Shown: positions 54,811 through 64,000, counted from the stretch's first letter. The stretch is 64,000 bases of DNA from Pirellulaceae bacterium (GCA_022448645.1 JAKVBZ010000003.1:84389-148388), one strand, 5' to 3'. A program made the numbers and translations. Notes: a model not told the origin generated them from the letters alone.

Positions 54811-56874
54811 CTATTCGTTGGACAAAAGATCGATCGCTTCGCGGACGATCCGATCGGGCGTAATTTGAAAATGTGTGAATAAATGTTTGGCGGGGGCGGA
54901 TGCGCCAAACCCGGACATACCCACAAAACGACCATGGTTCCCCAGGTATCGTTCCCAACCTAAGCCAACTGCCGCTTCTACCCCAACACGCGCTTTCACG
55001 TTAGACGGAAGAACCTGCTCTCGATAAGCAGGATCCTGTTCCTCAAACAGCTCCCAGGAAGGCATACTTACCACACGTACTCGGTGTCCTCGGCTCGACA
55101 ATTCCTGTTGGGCTGCAACGCAGAGTGACACTTCGCTTCCGGTCCCAATCAAGATAATCTCGGGATCCCCTTCCTGTGAATCCAGCAACACATAAGCTCC
55201 ACGAGCTGCCTCGGTGGCAGATGTCATCGCGCTGCGATCCAACGTTGGTAAACCTTGACGTGACAAAATCATGGCGGCTGGTCTATCCTGGATTGCTAAA
55301 ACAGTTCGATAAATTTCAGTCACTTCATTTGCGTCCGCCGGGCGCGCCACGATCAAGCCAGGAATGGATCGACAAGCTGCCAGATGCTCGACAGGTTGAT
55401 GAGTAGGCCCATCTTCACCTAGCCCAATTGAATCATGAGTGTAGATGTACAAAACGGGTTGGTGCATTACCGCACTCAACCGCATCGCAGGCCTTAAATA
55501 GTCGCTGAACACGAAAAACGTTGCCACATAAGGTCGCAGTCCCACTAGGGACATCCCATTTCCCATGGCGGCCATCGCATGCTCGCGTATGCCAAAATGA
55601 AAGATTCGGCCGCGGTAAGTATTGGCACCAAAATGGCCCGCGTCGTCGTCCTTAAGATCGGTATTGTTTGAGGGTGCCAGGTCTGCCGAACCACCCAGCA
55701 TCCAGGGAATTCGGGCAGCTAGTGCGTTCAACGATTTTCCCGACGAAGCGCGGCTGGCCAAACCTTTTTCATCGGCATCAAAGATTGGCAAATCGGCGTC
55801 CCAACCACTTGGCAGGCGACGTAGATGAATGTTGTCCAATTCAGTCGATTTTTCCGCGTGCTTCTTGCGATACTCCGCAAAGGTCGATTCCCACGCCTCT
55901 CGCAATTGCCGACCTCGCTTGCCAATTCCTTCGGCAAAATGTTCGATTACTTTCTCTGGTACCTCGAACTGACTATCCTCGGGCCAGCCGTATGCTGCTT
56001 TGGTCAAGCGAACTTCTTCTTCTCCAAGAGCTGCTCCGTGGGCACCAGCCGTGTTCGCCTTATTGGGAGAACCAAATGCAATCACACTCCGCACAATAAT
56101 CAACGTTGGCGCGTCAACATTCGATTGAAACGAATCGAATGCTTGACGAATGGCAGCCAAGTCATTGGCGTCCTTCACTCGGAGAACGTTCCAACCAAGG
56201 GCTTCGAATCGTTGGCCCACATCTTCACTAAAAGCCAGATCCGTGTCGCCTTCGATTGTAATGTGATTGTCATCGTAGATCCAACATAGGTTGGATAGCT
56301 TGAGATGTCCTGCCAATGACGCTGCTTCGCAACCGACACCCTCCATCAAGTCACCGTCACTGCACAATGCGTAGACGTTGAATTTGCAAATATCTAGTTC
56401 GGGCTGATCATACCGAGCCGACAGCCAACGGCTACCGGCAGCCATGCCTACGCTGGACGCCACACCTTGTCCCAATGGTCCGGAAGTCATTTCGATTCCG
56501 GCGGCGTCGCCCCACTCAGGATGTCCCGCGCAGGGACTTCCTAGCTGGCGGAACTGCCGGATGTTGTCGAGTGAAATCGCTGGCGCGTCCATGACTTGTC
56601 GGTCCTCATCTACCGCTCGAACGTTCGCCAGATGAAGAGTGCTGTACAGCAACATCGACGCGTGTCCACACGACAGCACGAAGCGGTCACGAGCGAACCA
56701 GTTTGGTTCTGCTGGGTCATAACGCAAGTACTCATTCCACAACGCATAGGTCACCGGTGCCAACGCCATGGGCGTACCCGGATGTCCACTATTTGCCTTT
56801 TGGACAGCGTCCATCGACAAAGTTCGAATGGTATTGATCGATAACTGTTCGATGCTGGTGGTCATGACAGACAT
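54811..56874 (-). CDS. tkt: transketolase
   Basis: A 687-residue thiamine-diphosphate enzyme of the pentose phosphate and related pathways. Motifs: SGHPGTPM near residue 29, GPLGQGVASSVGMA, the cofactor motif CSDGDLMEGVGCEAASLAGH, HDSIGLGEDGPTHQPVE and SMPSWELFEEQD near the end. Full length. MSVMTTS gives two possible starts three residues apart. Monocistronic. Confidence 0.96.
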   Translation of the reverse strand: MSVMTTSIEQLSINTIRTLSMDAVQKANSGHPGTPMALAPVTYALWNEYLRYDPAEPNWFARDRFVLSCGHASMLLYSTLHLANVRAVDEDRQVMDAPAISLDNIRQFRQLGSPCAGHPEWGDAAGIEMTSGPLGQGVASSVGMAAGSRWLSARYDQPELDICKFNVYALCSDGDLMEGVGCEAASLAGHLKLSNLCWIYDDNHITIEGDTDLAFSEDVGQRFEALGWNVLRVKDANDLAAIRQAFDSFQSNVDAPTLIIVRSVIAFGSPNKANTAGAHGAALGEEEVRLTKAAYGWPEDSQFEVPEKVIEHFAEGIGKRGRQLREAWESTFAEYRKKHAEKSTELDNIHLRRLPSGWDADLPIFDADEKGLASRASSGKSLNALAARIPWMLGGSADLAPSNNTDLKDDDAGHFGANTYRGRIFHFGIREHAMAAMGNGMSLVGLRPYVATFFVFSDYLRPAMRLSAVMHQPVLYIYTHDSIGLGEDGPTHQPVEHLAACRSIPGLIVARPADANEVTEIYRTVLAIQDRPAAMILSRQGLPTLDRSAMTSATEAARGAYVLLDSQEGDPEIILIGTGSEVSLCVAAQQELSSRGHRVRVVSMPSWELFEEQDPAYREQVLPSNVKARVGVEAAVGLGWERYLGNHGRFVGMSGFGASAPAKHLFTHFQITPDRIVREAIDLLSNE

Positions 56875-57791
56875 AGAGGCCTTTAATTTGTTCTAAATGC
56901 TTATTGCATAATCGTTTGCCGCTCAATCCAAACCCGAAAGTGTAACGTGCTCAACTCACACTGGTCAACATTTGTTGGGATCTTGGGCCCACAAAGGTTA
57001 GATAGGGAGCGAGCTGGCTAGAGTTTCTTTCGACGTTTGCTCTAAAAAATACCTAGGAAATAACCCCCGAGAAATCTGGCTCCAACATTGTCAGACTCCA
57101 AGTAATCTCGCAATGAGACGTTATTGGGACAGGCCGTTTCGTAGCTTCTAAATGCAATGCCCATGTCCACTTCGGTCGATGATTGCACTTAAAACAACCG
57201 TAATTCTTGTAGATGTCCGCTGTCAGAAACCATGCCATCCTGTTCCCGTGGATGGCCCAGTGGACATGACGAAACGATCAAACTCCAGCAAAGGGGGTTA
57301 GTTCGTGCAGGACGATGCCAGGAAAATGGCGTTTACTCGTAGAGGCCGATATTCCAAGGCGATCGCCGTAGCCCAAACCCCAAACCATGCTGCGACGGCA
57401 GGACGATCTTCCACCTTAGTTTAATCGGTTGCTGGCCTTCTCAGGACTTTTCTTGATACTCTTTGGTGTCGAAAAAACCGACGCCGATGCACGGTCCCAA
57501 GAACAATCGGTACCTGTGGATACACCCTCAGGACGTCAGTCATTCTGTGGATAACTTGTGTTGATCGGGCCAGCATTAGCGTTCTTCCAATGTTCAACAG
57601 CTGCTAACGTGGTCAACTATTTCCTCCTAAAGTGCAACCAATCCGAAGATGATCTACGTTGAATTCAGGGAGCGGAAACCTGTCCTCGATGGAAATGCAA
57701 CACCAGTCAGACGCTTTGTTTCCGTCCACCTCGATCATGGCAGAACCGAGTGAAACGGTTTATCATAGTAATCCGGAGGGAGACACTGCTT
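56875..57791. other. long intergenic region with DnaA-box-like sites
   Basis: A 917-base gap with no convincing gene. It holds the tkt promoter on the left and that of the enolase-superfamily gene on the right. Two DnaA-box-like sites lie at 57515-57523 and 57546-57554. No AT-rich unwinding region or further boxes were seen. Confidence 0.5.
57515..57554. other. pair of DnaA-box-like sequences
   Basis: TGTGGATAA at 57546-57554 is a perfect reverse DnaA box (TTATCCACA). TGTGGATAC at 57515-57523 differs by one base. They are in the same orientation and 31 bases apart, about three helical turns. They may be chance, a DnaA titration site or a DnaA-controlled promoter. Confidence 0.35.
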
Positions 57792-58904
57792 ATGCAAATA
57801 TGTGAGATTCTGACACACCGTTTAGTTGGCGGTACTGTTGATGGCGGATGGCCGAACGGTCACGAGCCCGAGGACGACTTGCATACGCTTGTCGAAGTCA
57901 TTGCAGATGACGGATGTTCGGGGGTTGGTAGTGTTTTTACGTCATCTGGGTTAACTCAAGCTGGTGTCGAACAGCTAAGACCACTTTGGCAGAACGAATC
58001 GGCTATCGAACCAGAGAGAGTCTCTGAAAAGCTCCGTCAATGCTCGTTTTGGCAAGGACGTGGCGGTACCTTGGAACACGTTATCTCAGGCATCGATATT
58101 GCACTGTGGGATCTGTTTGGAAAAGTATGTGGTCAGCCGTTGAAGCGATTGTTGGGAGGAACGTATCGTGACCGCATCGCACCGTATGCATCTGTCCTAT
58201 TTGACAAACCGGAAGCGCTTGCTGAGCGTGTGCAATGGGTTGTGGGCCGAGGGTTCCGTGCCATCAAACTCGGTTGGCGTCCTTTCGGCCGCGTCAGTCA
58301 GCAATACGACGAGAGATTGATTCAAACAGCTCGAGAAGCGGCCGGACCCAATATTGATATTCTTGTCGACGCGGGGGGATCGGAACAGTTCTGGCCACAC
58401 GGTTACAAGTGGGCATTCCGCACAGCGCAGATGTTGGCAGCCTACGACGTCGGTTGGTTTGAGGAACCATTGCCACCAGACGACCTAGAGGGATTTCGGC
58501 GTCTGCGCGAACATTCTCCGGTTCCTATTGCCGGTGGAGAAGTATTGACTCGACGACAATCCTTTTTGTCTTGGATCGAACAAGGGGCGTTTGACATTGT
58601 TCAACCTGATGTCACGAAATGTGGAGGACTGAGCGAAGCACGTCGTATTGCCTGGTCCGCGTTAGACCACAACGTGCAATTCGTCAGCCATGGCTGGAAC
58701 ACTGCCATAGGTTTGGCCGCCGATCTTCATTTGGCAGCTGCAATTCCGGTGGCCAAGTACGTAGAGTTTTTGACACCGGCACCCTACATTGATGAGATTC
58801 TCTTGGCCCCCTTCGAGTTGGATGACGAGGGAATGCTCGCAGTTCCCGATGGACCAGGGCTGGGTGTGGAGCTAAACCGAGAAGCATTGCAGCGATTCAC
58901 TTAG
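57792..58904 (+). CDS. enolase-superfamily (mandelate racemase/MLE) enzyme
   Basis: A 370-residue enzyme from ATG 57792, chosen because GGAGGGAG lies ~10 bases upstream; a longer frame begins at 57750. The superfamily residues are present: Lys159 (AIKLGW), metal ligands Asp193 (VDAGG), Glu224 (FEEPLPPDD) and Glu250 (AGGEV), then Asp273 and His300 (SHGWNT). This pattern fits acid-sugar dehydratases or racemases; the substrate is unknown. It stands alone between tkt and a response regulator. Confidence 0.85.
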   Translation: MQICEILTHRLVGGTVDGGWPNGHEPEDDLHTLVEVIADDGCSGVGSVFTSSGLTQAGVEQLRPLWQNESAIEPERVSEKLRQCSFWQGRGGTLEHVISGIDIALWDLFGKVCGQPLKRLLGGTYRDRIAPYASVLFDKPEALAERVQWVVGRGFRAIKLGWRPFGRVSQQYDERLIQTAREAAGPNIDILVDAGGSEQFWPHGYKWAFRTAQMLAAYDVGWFEEPLPPDDLEGFRRLREHSPVPIAGGEVLTRRQSFLSWIEQGAFDIVQPDVTKCGGLSEARRIAWSALDHNVQFVSHGWNTAIGLAADLHLAAAIPVAKYVEFLTPAPYIDEILLAPFELDDEGMLAVPDGPGLGVELNREALQRFT

Positions 58905-59055
58905 GCAAATCGCAAAGCATACTCAGCCCAGCTATCTCTCATTCTGCCACAATGCACGTCACTCCTAAGTCACAGAGAATCGCATCAGCCCGAAAGCTAC
59001 ATCGTTACGGGACCTCTGTTGTCTACTTGAAGTGGCCTAGTATCACTTGGCCGAA

Positions 59056-59481
59056 TCAGGACTTGGAACCAACTTCATAGGCACCTGCCACATGGGGGAG
59101 CCAAAGAGCTTTGTCCACAAGTTCATTGAGAACGCTGGGATCGAATGGTTTACGGAGATAATAGGAACCACCGGCTGCGTGGGCACGGCGAATGATGTTG
59201 GGGATCTCGGCGCCGGACAGAAAGATCACGGGCACGTGTGCCAAATCGTAGGTCTTTTTAAGTTCTCGGCAAAGTTCCAATCCACTTTCTCCGTCCAGAT
59301 TGATGTCGGATATAATCAAGTCTGGATTTCGCTCGGCCATGCCTTGGCGAGCGCTTTCGGCACTATCAAACTCATGGCAAACGTACCCCTTATCACCCAA
59401 GATCTCGATGACTTCGGCACGCACATTCGCTTCATCGTCGATAACTATGATTTCAGCATTCGTGGATTGGAACTGGTTCAT
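59056..59481 (-). CDS. stand-alone response-regulator receiver protein
   Basis: A 141-residue single receiver domain without an output domain. The site is complete: D15-D16, phosphoacceptor D59 (ISDINLDG), S89 and K111 (RKPFD). It could act like CheY or in a phosphorelay. No kinase gene is adjacent. It converges on the enolase-superfamily gene and is divergent from the thioredoxin-like gene. Confidence 0.9.
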   Translation of the reverse strand: MNQFQSTNAEIIVIDDEANVRAEVIEILGDKGYVCHEFDSAESARQGMAERNPDLIISDINLDGESGLELCRELKKTYDLAHVPVIFLSGAEIPNIIRRAHAAGGSYYLRKPFDPSVLNELVDKALWLPHVAGAYEVGSKS

Positions 59482-59761
59482 GACTGTAAGGCTCCCCGTA
59501 CACAGCAGTAAACGTTTCCTCTAGAAAACACATGTCGCATTGAGGAAACATACGTTTGAATTGGCGGTTGACAAAAAGAATTAGTTGTTGCCGGAGAAGT
59601 TTGATTACGGGTAATGTCCACCAACTGTCTTGATTGTTACAATCGTTACAGTAGGCGCATGCAATCTTGTTTGACAGGTTACGCTAAAATAAGAGTGCGC
59701 TCGACGCTTGAGTTTCACACACTGAACAGAACCATTCACTGTCCCTCACCGTAAAACAATC

Positions 59762-60799
59762 ATGAAAAAATCAATGACACGAATTGGCTTGACCGTTTTG
59801 ATCTTCCTGACCCTGACCGGACATCCGGCGTTCGCGGTGATCGGGGGGTTTTCCGTTGATGTTGAAGCTGCCATGGCCAAAGCAGAGGCGGAGAACAAAG
59901 ATGTGTTACTCAGTTTTAACGGTTCGGATTGGTGTGGTTGGTGCATAAAGCTTATCGATGAAGTCTTCGGGAAACCAGATTTTCAGTTGGAGGTCAAGAA
60001 GCACTTTGTGCTGGTGGAATTAGATTTCCCCAATGATGATTCTCAGCTGGATCGAAAAACAATCCTGCAAAATGCTAAATGGCACGACAAACTGTCGGTC
60101 GAAGGTTTTCCCAGCGTCTTCTTGCTGGATGCGAAAGGGCGGCCCTACGCCAAGACGGGCTACGAATCGGGAGGCCCGCAGCAATACTTGCAGCACCTAA
60201 GTAAACTGCGAGAAATCCGCGAACAGCGCGACGAACTCTTTTTGTTGGCCGAAGGCGTTGCTGGCGGTGAGCGGGCCAAATACCTTGATTTGGGCCTGAG
60301 AACAGTCGGGATGGAATTTGCCATGGTTGGATACGCCGATTTGGTAGATGAGATTGTCACGTTGGATGCCGACGATGTGTTGGGATTAAAGTCACAATGG
60401 CAAGAACCAAAGATGCGAGGTGTCTATCGCAAAATTCTTCCAGAGATTTTCCAAGCTGCTTCGGAGCAAGGTCCCCAAACGGCTCTCCGTCAATTGGACG
60501 AGGCAGAAAAGAAATACCCTCCAATCGGAGCACTCACACAGCAATTGCTTGCTGTTCGGTGCCACTTTATGGGAGAGTCAGGTCAATTAGTCGAGGCGAT
60601 TCAACTGTTCGATACAGAGATCGAGAATGTAGAAAACAATCAGGACAAGTTACATCTTCATCTTATGAAAGCTCGATTGCTGGCCGACAATGAGCGGACT
60701 GAAGAGGCAGCTGTAGCTATCGACGCTGCTATCGATTTGGCCGAAAATCCCAATGTAAAACGGAACATCGAACGACTGAAAAAGACGATGTTGCAATAG
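59762..60799 (+). CDS. exported thioredoxin-like protein with helical repeat tail
   Basis: A 345-residue protein. Residues 1-25 are a signal peptide (cleavage after AFA). A thioredoxin-fold domain follows with the redox motif WCGWC (C58, C61) and cis-Pro region VEGFPSVFLLD. From ~180 onward the chain is helical, probably TPR-like (AIQLFDTEIENVENN, AVAIDAAIDLAENP). It likely acts as a periplasmic thiol oxidoreductase. Single gene, converging on the SHD1 protein. Confidence 0.85.
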   Translation: MKKSMTRIGLTVLIFLTLTGHPAFAVIGGFSVDVEAAMAKAEAENKDVLLSFNGSDWCGWCIKLIDEVFGKPDFQLEVKKHFVLVELDFPNDDSQLDRKTILQNAKWHDKLSVEGFPSVFLLDAKGRPYAKTGYESGGPQQYLQHLSKLREIREQRDELFLLAEGVAGGERAKYLDLGLRTVGMEFAMVGYADLVDEIVTLDADDVLGLKSQWQEPKMRGVYRKILPEIFQAASEQGPQTALRQLDEAEKKYPPIGALTQQLLAVRCHFMGESGQLVEAIQLFDTEIENVENNQDKLHLHLMKARLLADNERTEEAAVAIDAAIDLAENPNVKRNIERLKKTMLQ

Positions 60800-60845
60800 G
60801 TCCCAACGATTGTGTTTTCGGTCTACGGATGGTATCGAAAGGTGG

Positions 60846-61598
60846 TTAGAAAGACGGTTGTAGAGGATCCTGAGCGGCGATTTGCTGTTTGATATAGTCA
60901 AGATCTTCTTTGCTCAAACGACTGTTTGGTACCGTGGTGGTGTGCCCGTTTTGCTTCAGCAGACGCACGTGAGATCCAATCACGGCCACCAATTTTCCTG
61001 ACGTACTGAAAGTGCCGGTGTTGTCGACCCAGCGTCGCACCTTCAGATTTTCGTCATCGGCATCAAAGTGCACTTCCAACTCTTGTGTCCCACTAAAAGT
61101 CTGTTCTGAATCCTGATGTGATTTGGGTAGCAGATTTCTGGGTTTGCGAATCAGCTGGATATCAGGAGCTACATTTCGTGTGGGATTCAAACCGGTGGCA
61201 GACAGCGGACCAGAAGGATGCAATTGTTTTCGCGGTGAAACAGGGCGCTGCGTGCGCGTTGTGGATTTCCCTTGTTGCCGTGCCAGTTTCGACTGTTGCA
61301 TCTTACGAAATTGATTAAGGCGAGGTGAAGTGCGCTCGCGAGGCGTGCGAGGTGTATTAGTACCCTGGAAAAACTGCGGTGATGGTGCTGGGCTATAAGA
61401 GCGCTGCAGTCCTTCAAAACCTGGTACCTGTGGCGGGCGAAACTGTGGATCGGAATTCCCGTTTCTGTTTTGAGACTGAGCGTGTGCCGCTAGGACGCCC
61501 GCTCCTATCAAACCGAAAATCAACCAGAAAAAACTGGTTGCTTGCCAGAATGCACGAACGCCTGTTGGCATTTTCTTCTTAGTCAAAGGCATGACCAT
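60846..61598 (-). CDS. exported SHD1-domain protein
   Basis: A 250-residue protein. A hydrophobic export segment (~18-40, FFWLIFGLIGAGVLAAHA) is followed by a long, basic, Pro/Gln/Arg-rich disordered region. A C-terminal SHD1 (Sla1 homology) domain (~185-245: VRRWVDNTGTFSTSGKLV, VRLLKQNGHTTTVPNSRL, LSKEDLDYI) ends the chain. SHD1 domains occur widely in planctomycete secreted proteins with unknown function. The ATG at residue 3 or 10 could be the true start. Confidence 0.82.
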   Translation of the reverse strand: MVMPLTKKKMPTGVRAFWQATSFFWLIFGLIGAGVLAAHAQSQNRNGNSDPQFRPPQVPGFEGLQRSYSPAPSPQFFQGTNTPRTPRERTSPRLNQFRKMQQSKLARQQGKSTTRTQRPVSPRKQLHPSGPLSATGLNPTRNVAPDIQLIRKPRNLLPKSHQDSEQTFSGTQELEVHFDADDENLKVRRWVDNTGTFSTSGKLVAVIGSHVRLLKQNGHTTTVPNSRLSKEDLDYIKQQIAAQDPLQPSF

Positions 61599-62319
61599 GG
61601 TACAGTACCTTTCTCAAGCTGGTGATCGGCTCCAGAAACCGTAATTCGGTTCTGGGTGCGAGAAATACGTCATGAAACTACATCCCATACCATAAGAGAG
61701 ACCAGATAGGCAATGGTTAGATTGGGTAATGCTAGCAGCAACAATATAACACACCTGCTTCGGCCACCGAAGAACGATTGCACTGGTATTTGATGGATCT
61801 GAGTTTTTTAGGGACAAAACATAAAACTGATTCATCATGGCGGGCACAACGGTTCATCCTTGCTTGTGGTTTGCAGTTCGATTCAGGAAGAGGATACTGA
61901 TCGTCATCCGAATCTAGAGTTCGAATTCGATCTCTAAGGTATTGAGACGCTGTTGTTGATTCGCGTTCACATCGATCGTGTTGTCCGTTTGCCTTATCCT
62001 ATTCGTGCCAAAATCTACCCCTGTGAAAATGTTTGGAACAAGCTGGTTGCCAAGTATGGTAGTAGGCCGATTAGCAAGCCATGCCAGTCTAGTGATAAAG
62101 ATGATGCTTGTGGTCTATCGGATGTTGAATCATCGGATGGAAAGTCCTGGTTGCTCGGCCCTCTCGGCATTGGACGTTTACTCGAACTTGGGGGCCAAGC
62201 TGCGAATCTACGTTGTTTGCTTGTGAATCAAATGAAGATGCCATCTGCAGAAAACCTATTGTCCATAAGTACTAGGCTGGCAGGTGCAAACCTGTTACGC
62301 TAGAAGCGATTTCAAAACT

Positions 62320-62345
62320 CCGTACAATGGCCCCGTACAATGGCC
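62320..62345 (+). repeat. perfect 13-bp tandem repeat
   Basis: CCGTACAATGGCC occurs twice without a gap (62320-62332 and 62333-62345), about 100 bases upstream of the small membrane protein gene. It could be a double binding site or a slippage product. Confidence 0.9.
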
Positions 62346-62365
62346 GTTGTAGGCCGTCGTACATT

Positions 62366-62385
62366 CCGTCAACAGTTTTTGACGG
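62366..62385 (+). terminator. short hairpin upstream of the small membrane protein gene
   Basis: The arms CCGTCAA (62366-62372) and TTGACGG (62379-62385) pair perfectly around a 6-base loop. No T-run follows, so it may equally be a regulatory stem. Confidence 0.3.
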
Positions 62386-62446
62386 CGCTTCTAACCTCTC
62401 TGTATCATTCTAGATTCACTGCAAGATCGAGATTTGTGAGACCATC

Positions 62447-62857
62447 ATGGCTGATGAAAATACTTCTTCTGTTTCCGTGGCCCGAATTCGTCAAGTTGTT
62501 CTATTGATCATTCTAGCGTTGGCTGTCGTGGCACTTATTTTCGAGTTCACGGTAGTCCGGCCGAAAGTTTTTGCTGCTTGGGATGCGGTAAGTGAATTGA
62601 TCGAGACCAACTATGCCAATCCGGGACAGGTCACGAACACGGATAAAAATGTTCAAGAAAAAATTGGTAGAGCCCCTTCACGCACAACATCGAAGGAAAA
62701 TAGGCATGTCGAGATTTACGAATTTCGACGCGGTATCCCGTTTTTGGTTTATGCGTTTCGTGTGGAATACGACACGCAGGAAGACGGGACGCAACTGTTG
62801 AGCTCCGCACAGGCAGAAAGACTTCCCAGTCGAAGCGAGAAAGAAGCTGGCGGTTGA
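62447..62857 (+). CDS. small membrane-anchored hypothetical protein
   Basis: A 136-residue protein with one N-terminal transmembrane helix (~15-37, VVLLIILALAVVALIFEFTVV) and a soluble, charged C-terminal part with a short beta pattern (VEIYEFRRGIPFLVYAFRVEY). It resembles no family I know. The base use and helix placement support a real gene. It converges on the MnmE-like gene. Confidence 0.6.
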   Translation: MADENTSSVSVARIRQVVLLIILALAVVALIFEFTVVRPKVFAAWDAVSELIETNYANPGQVTNTDKNVQEKIGRAPSRTTSKENRHVEIYEFRRGIPFLVYAFRVEYDTQEDGTQLLSSAQAERLPSRSEKEAGG

Positions 62858-63087
62858 TGCGGAAGTTTTACGTCCGTCAGCAGAGGGAGGCTTCCGTGAG
62901 GTCGTGAAAGTGGTTGCTCCGCTAGCGCATGTGCGACAAGTTCGAGAATAAATTCGAATGGTATTGAGATGCGGAACAAGCGGGCAAAGCTCTGGAGCTG
63001 AGTGCATTTGCTCCTTCCTGCCTGCGAATACGGTATCGACTGGCCCCTATCAATCCTTGCGCAAACACTTTCCAAAACGGCAGTCGT

Positions 63088-64000
63088 TCAACCGATGATG
63101 TCCAAGATGGATCGCGACGCCTGATCCGGTTGTTTGTTGTGGATCGCAAGCCTTGCTTGATGGATTCCTGCTGTCTGTTCTGGCAAATACGGCACTGCAG
63201 CTCCGGGCGGAGGGATGGATGGAACGAGTGCCTGCAGCAGGTGCTGCCACAACGGTTCGATACCGAATCCAGTAAGCGCCGAGATGGGTTCTCCATGAAA
63301 AACAGTGCTCTGGTCCGATTCCACCAGGTCGATTTTATTGTAGGCTACGAGAGCGTCGGGATGGCGCTCTCGAAGGTGATCCATCAGAGGCAGGTTCGGT
63401 TCGGTGATGTCGAAAACAAGCAAAACCAGATCCACACTGTCTTCGTACGATAACGCCAACTCGATACCAGCATGTTCCAGTGCGTTTTTGCTCTCGCGTA
63501 AACCAGCTGTGTCGGTGAGTACGATTGGCCAACCGTCGTAGGCCGTCTCAAATGTCAACAGATCACGTGTTGTCCCCGGTTGGTCCGACACGATGGCACG
63601 TTCGAATCCGAGCATGCGGTTAATGAGACTACTTTTTCCTGCATTGGGTGGACCGGCAACGGCCACGCGAAATGGTTGGGTCAGTGCCCGCCCGACAGGC
63701 TCGTATGCCTGTAAGTCTTGTAAGGCCTCATCCGCCTCACGCAAGTGGCCCATCTCAATGGAAACTCTCACTCCATCCAAGGCTTCCTGGAGTGCGCCGT
63801 TAAGCTGATCGATCAGTATTTGTGCCGTTACTTCCGTACGTGTCGTGGCCAAAGCGACTCGAGCGGCCACCTGCAACGGAGGGAGTGTATGTGTCGCCGC
63901 CCAGTCTTGCCATTCGACAGGCCTGACACCTAGTGAACCCAATGATTGTATGATGCTGTCCTGAGCCACCCGTCCACCGTGTGAGTGAATCTCAAAGGCA
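63088..64000 (-). CDS. divergent MnmE-like GTPase, partial
   Basis: The gene runs off the right edge; about 304 codons are seen and the N-terminal part is missing. FEIHSHGGRV at the edge matches the MnmE N-domain (consensus EIxxHGG). The G domain has GPPNAGKSSLINRML (P-loop), DQPGTTRD, DTAGLRES and NKID. It differs from true MnmE in two ways: the FxxRAFxNGK-type block is not visible, and the chain ends at SRSILDIIG without the C-terminal CIGK cysteine motif. It may be a planctomycete MnmE variant or a paralogue. Confidence 0.75.
   Translation of the reverse strand, partial: AFEIHSHGGRVAQDSIIQSLGSLGVRPVEWQDWAATHTLPPLQVAARVALATTRTEVTAQILIDQLNGALQEALDGVRVSIEMGHLREADEALQDLQAYEPVGRALTQPFRVAVAGPPNAGKSSLINRMLGFERAIVSDQPGTTRDLLTFETAYDGWPIVLTDTAGLRESKNALEHAGIELALSYEDSVDLVLLVFDITEPNLPLMDHLRERHPDALVAYNKIDLVESDQSTVFHGEPISALTGFGIEPLWQHLLQALVPSIPPPGAAVPYLPEQTAGIHQARLAIHNKQPDQASRSILDIIG

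Larger units (their letters stand above)
61599..62446. other. long intergenic region with repeats near its right end
   Basis: An 848-base stretch with no convincing gene. Two overlapping plus-strand frames around 61953-62303 have no family-like pattern. The right end carries a 13-bp tandem repeat and a 7-bp-stem hairpin just before the next gene. Confidence 0.45.

Noticed and set aside
61953..62303. Plus-strand 116-codon frame in the 61.6-62.4 kb gap
   Set aside because: Considered as a transposase or recombinase remnant because of a short PCENVWNKL-like string, but no catalytic or flanking repeat supports it, and an overlapping frame looks equally protein-like.

Overview
The window looks like chromosomal DNA from a planctomycete, most likely of the Pirellulales. 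The lineage is inferred from gene content. There is a BBP7-type outer-membrane protein, a Minf_1886-family protein, an SHD1-domain secreted protein, a DUF1573 protein, and a Calx-beta exoprotein carrying the planctomycete LEPRRLLA N-terminal motif. Very large secreted proteins and tetrahydromethanopterin (H4MPT) C1 genes (fae, mtdB, C1-type ATP-grasp) in a heterotrophic bacterium also fit. I see no rRNA, tRNA, IS element, prophage or CRISPR array. The window is mostly core genome with short operons on both strands and unusually roomy intergenic regions.

Layout. 0-2 kb: a SelW-like redox protein, msrB and a secreted squalene-cyclase-fold repeat protein, all on minus. 2.1-2.7 kb: remains of a frameshifted sigma factor. 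2.7-5 kb: purH-trpC. 5-6.3 kb: two small planctomycete-type exported or membrane proteins. 6.5-9.5 kb: mtdB, fae and a divergent C1 ATP-grasp gene (formaldehyde oxidation via H4MPT). 9.4-10.7 kb: rimI and a PlsC-like acyltransferase. 10.9-21.2 kb: two giant coupled genes for secreted, membrane-anchored proteins that appear to be three copies of one ~1,120-1,160-residue module. 21.4-24.4 kb: inositol monophosphatase, an orphan terminator suggesting a small RNA, a hypothetical protein and a truncated sigma factor. 24.8-28.2 kb: a 1,109-residue fusion of branched-chain 2-oxoacid dehydrogenase E1 alpha, E1 beta, a lipoyl-like domain and ketoacyl-ACP synthase III. 28.2-30.7 kb: NtrC-type and NarL-type response regulators.

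30.9-39.2 kb: xerC with a small partner, an LpoB/CsgG-like lipoprotein, bshB1 (bacillithiol), a small lipoprotein, an M32 carboxypeptidase, a zinc-ribbon membrane protein and a DUF1573 protein. 39.6-43.6 kb: ffh, then rpsP-trmD-rplS-yraN without rimM. 43.8-49.7 kb: a BBP7 protein converging on a 1,397-residue Calx-beta exoprotein. 50.2-54.3 kb: an SDR with a PHP-type hydrolase, then a RicT/PSP1-Minf_1886-small membrane protein operon. 54.8-58.9 kb: transketolase and an enolase-superfamily enzyme. 59-64 kb: a stand-alone receiver protein, a thioredoxin-like protein, an SHD1 protein, a small membrane protein and the 5'-truncated end of a divergent MnmE-like GTPase.

The most unusual object is the E1-lipoyl-KAS III fusion. 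It places oxidative decarboxylation of a branched 2-oxoacid and the first condensation of fatty-acid synthesis on one chain. Next come the triplicated giant secreted modules and the orphan terminator with an extended -10 promoter upstream of it. All function calls are from reading the sequence by eye; no database search was run.
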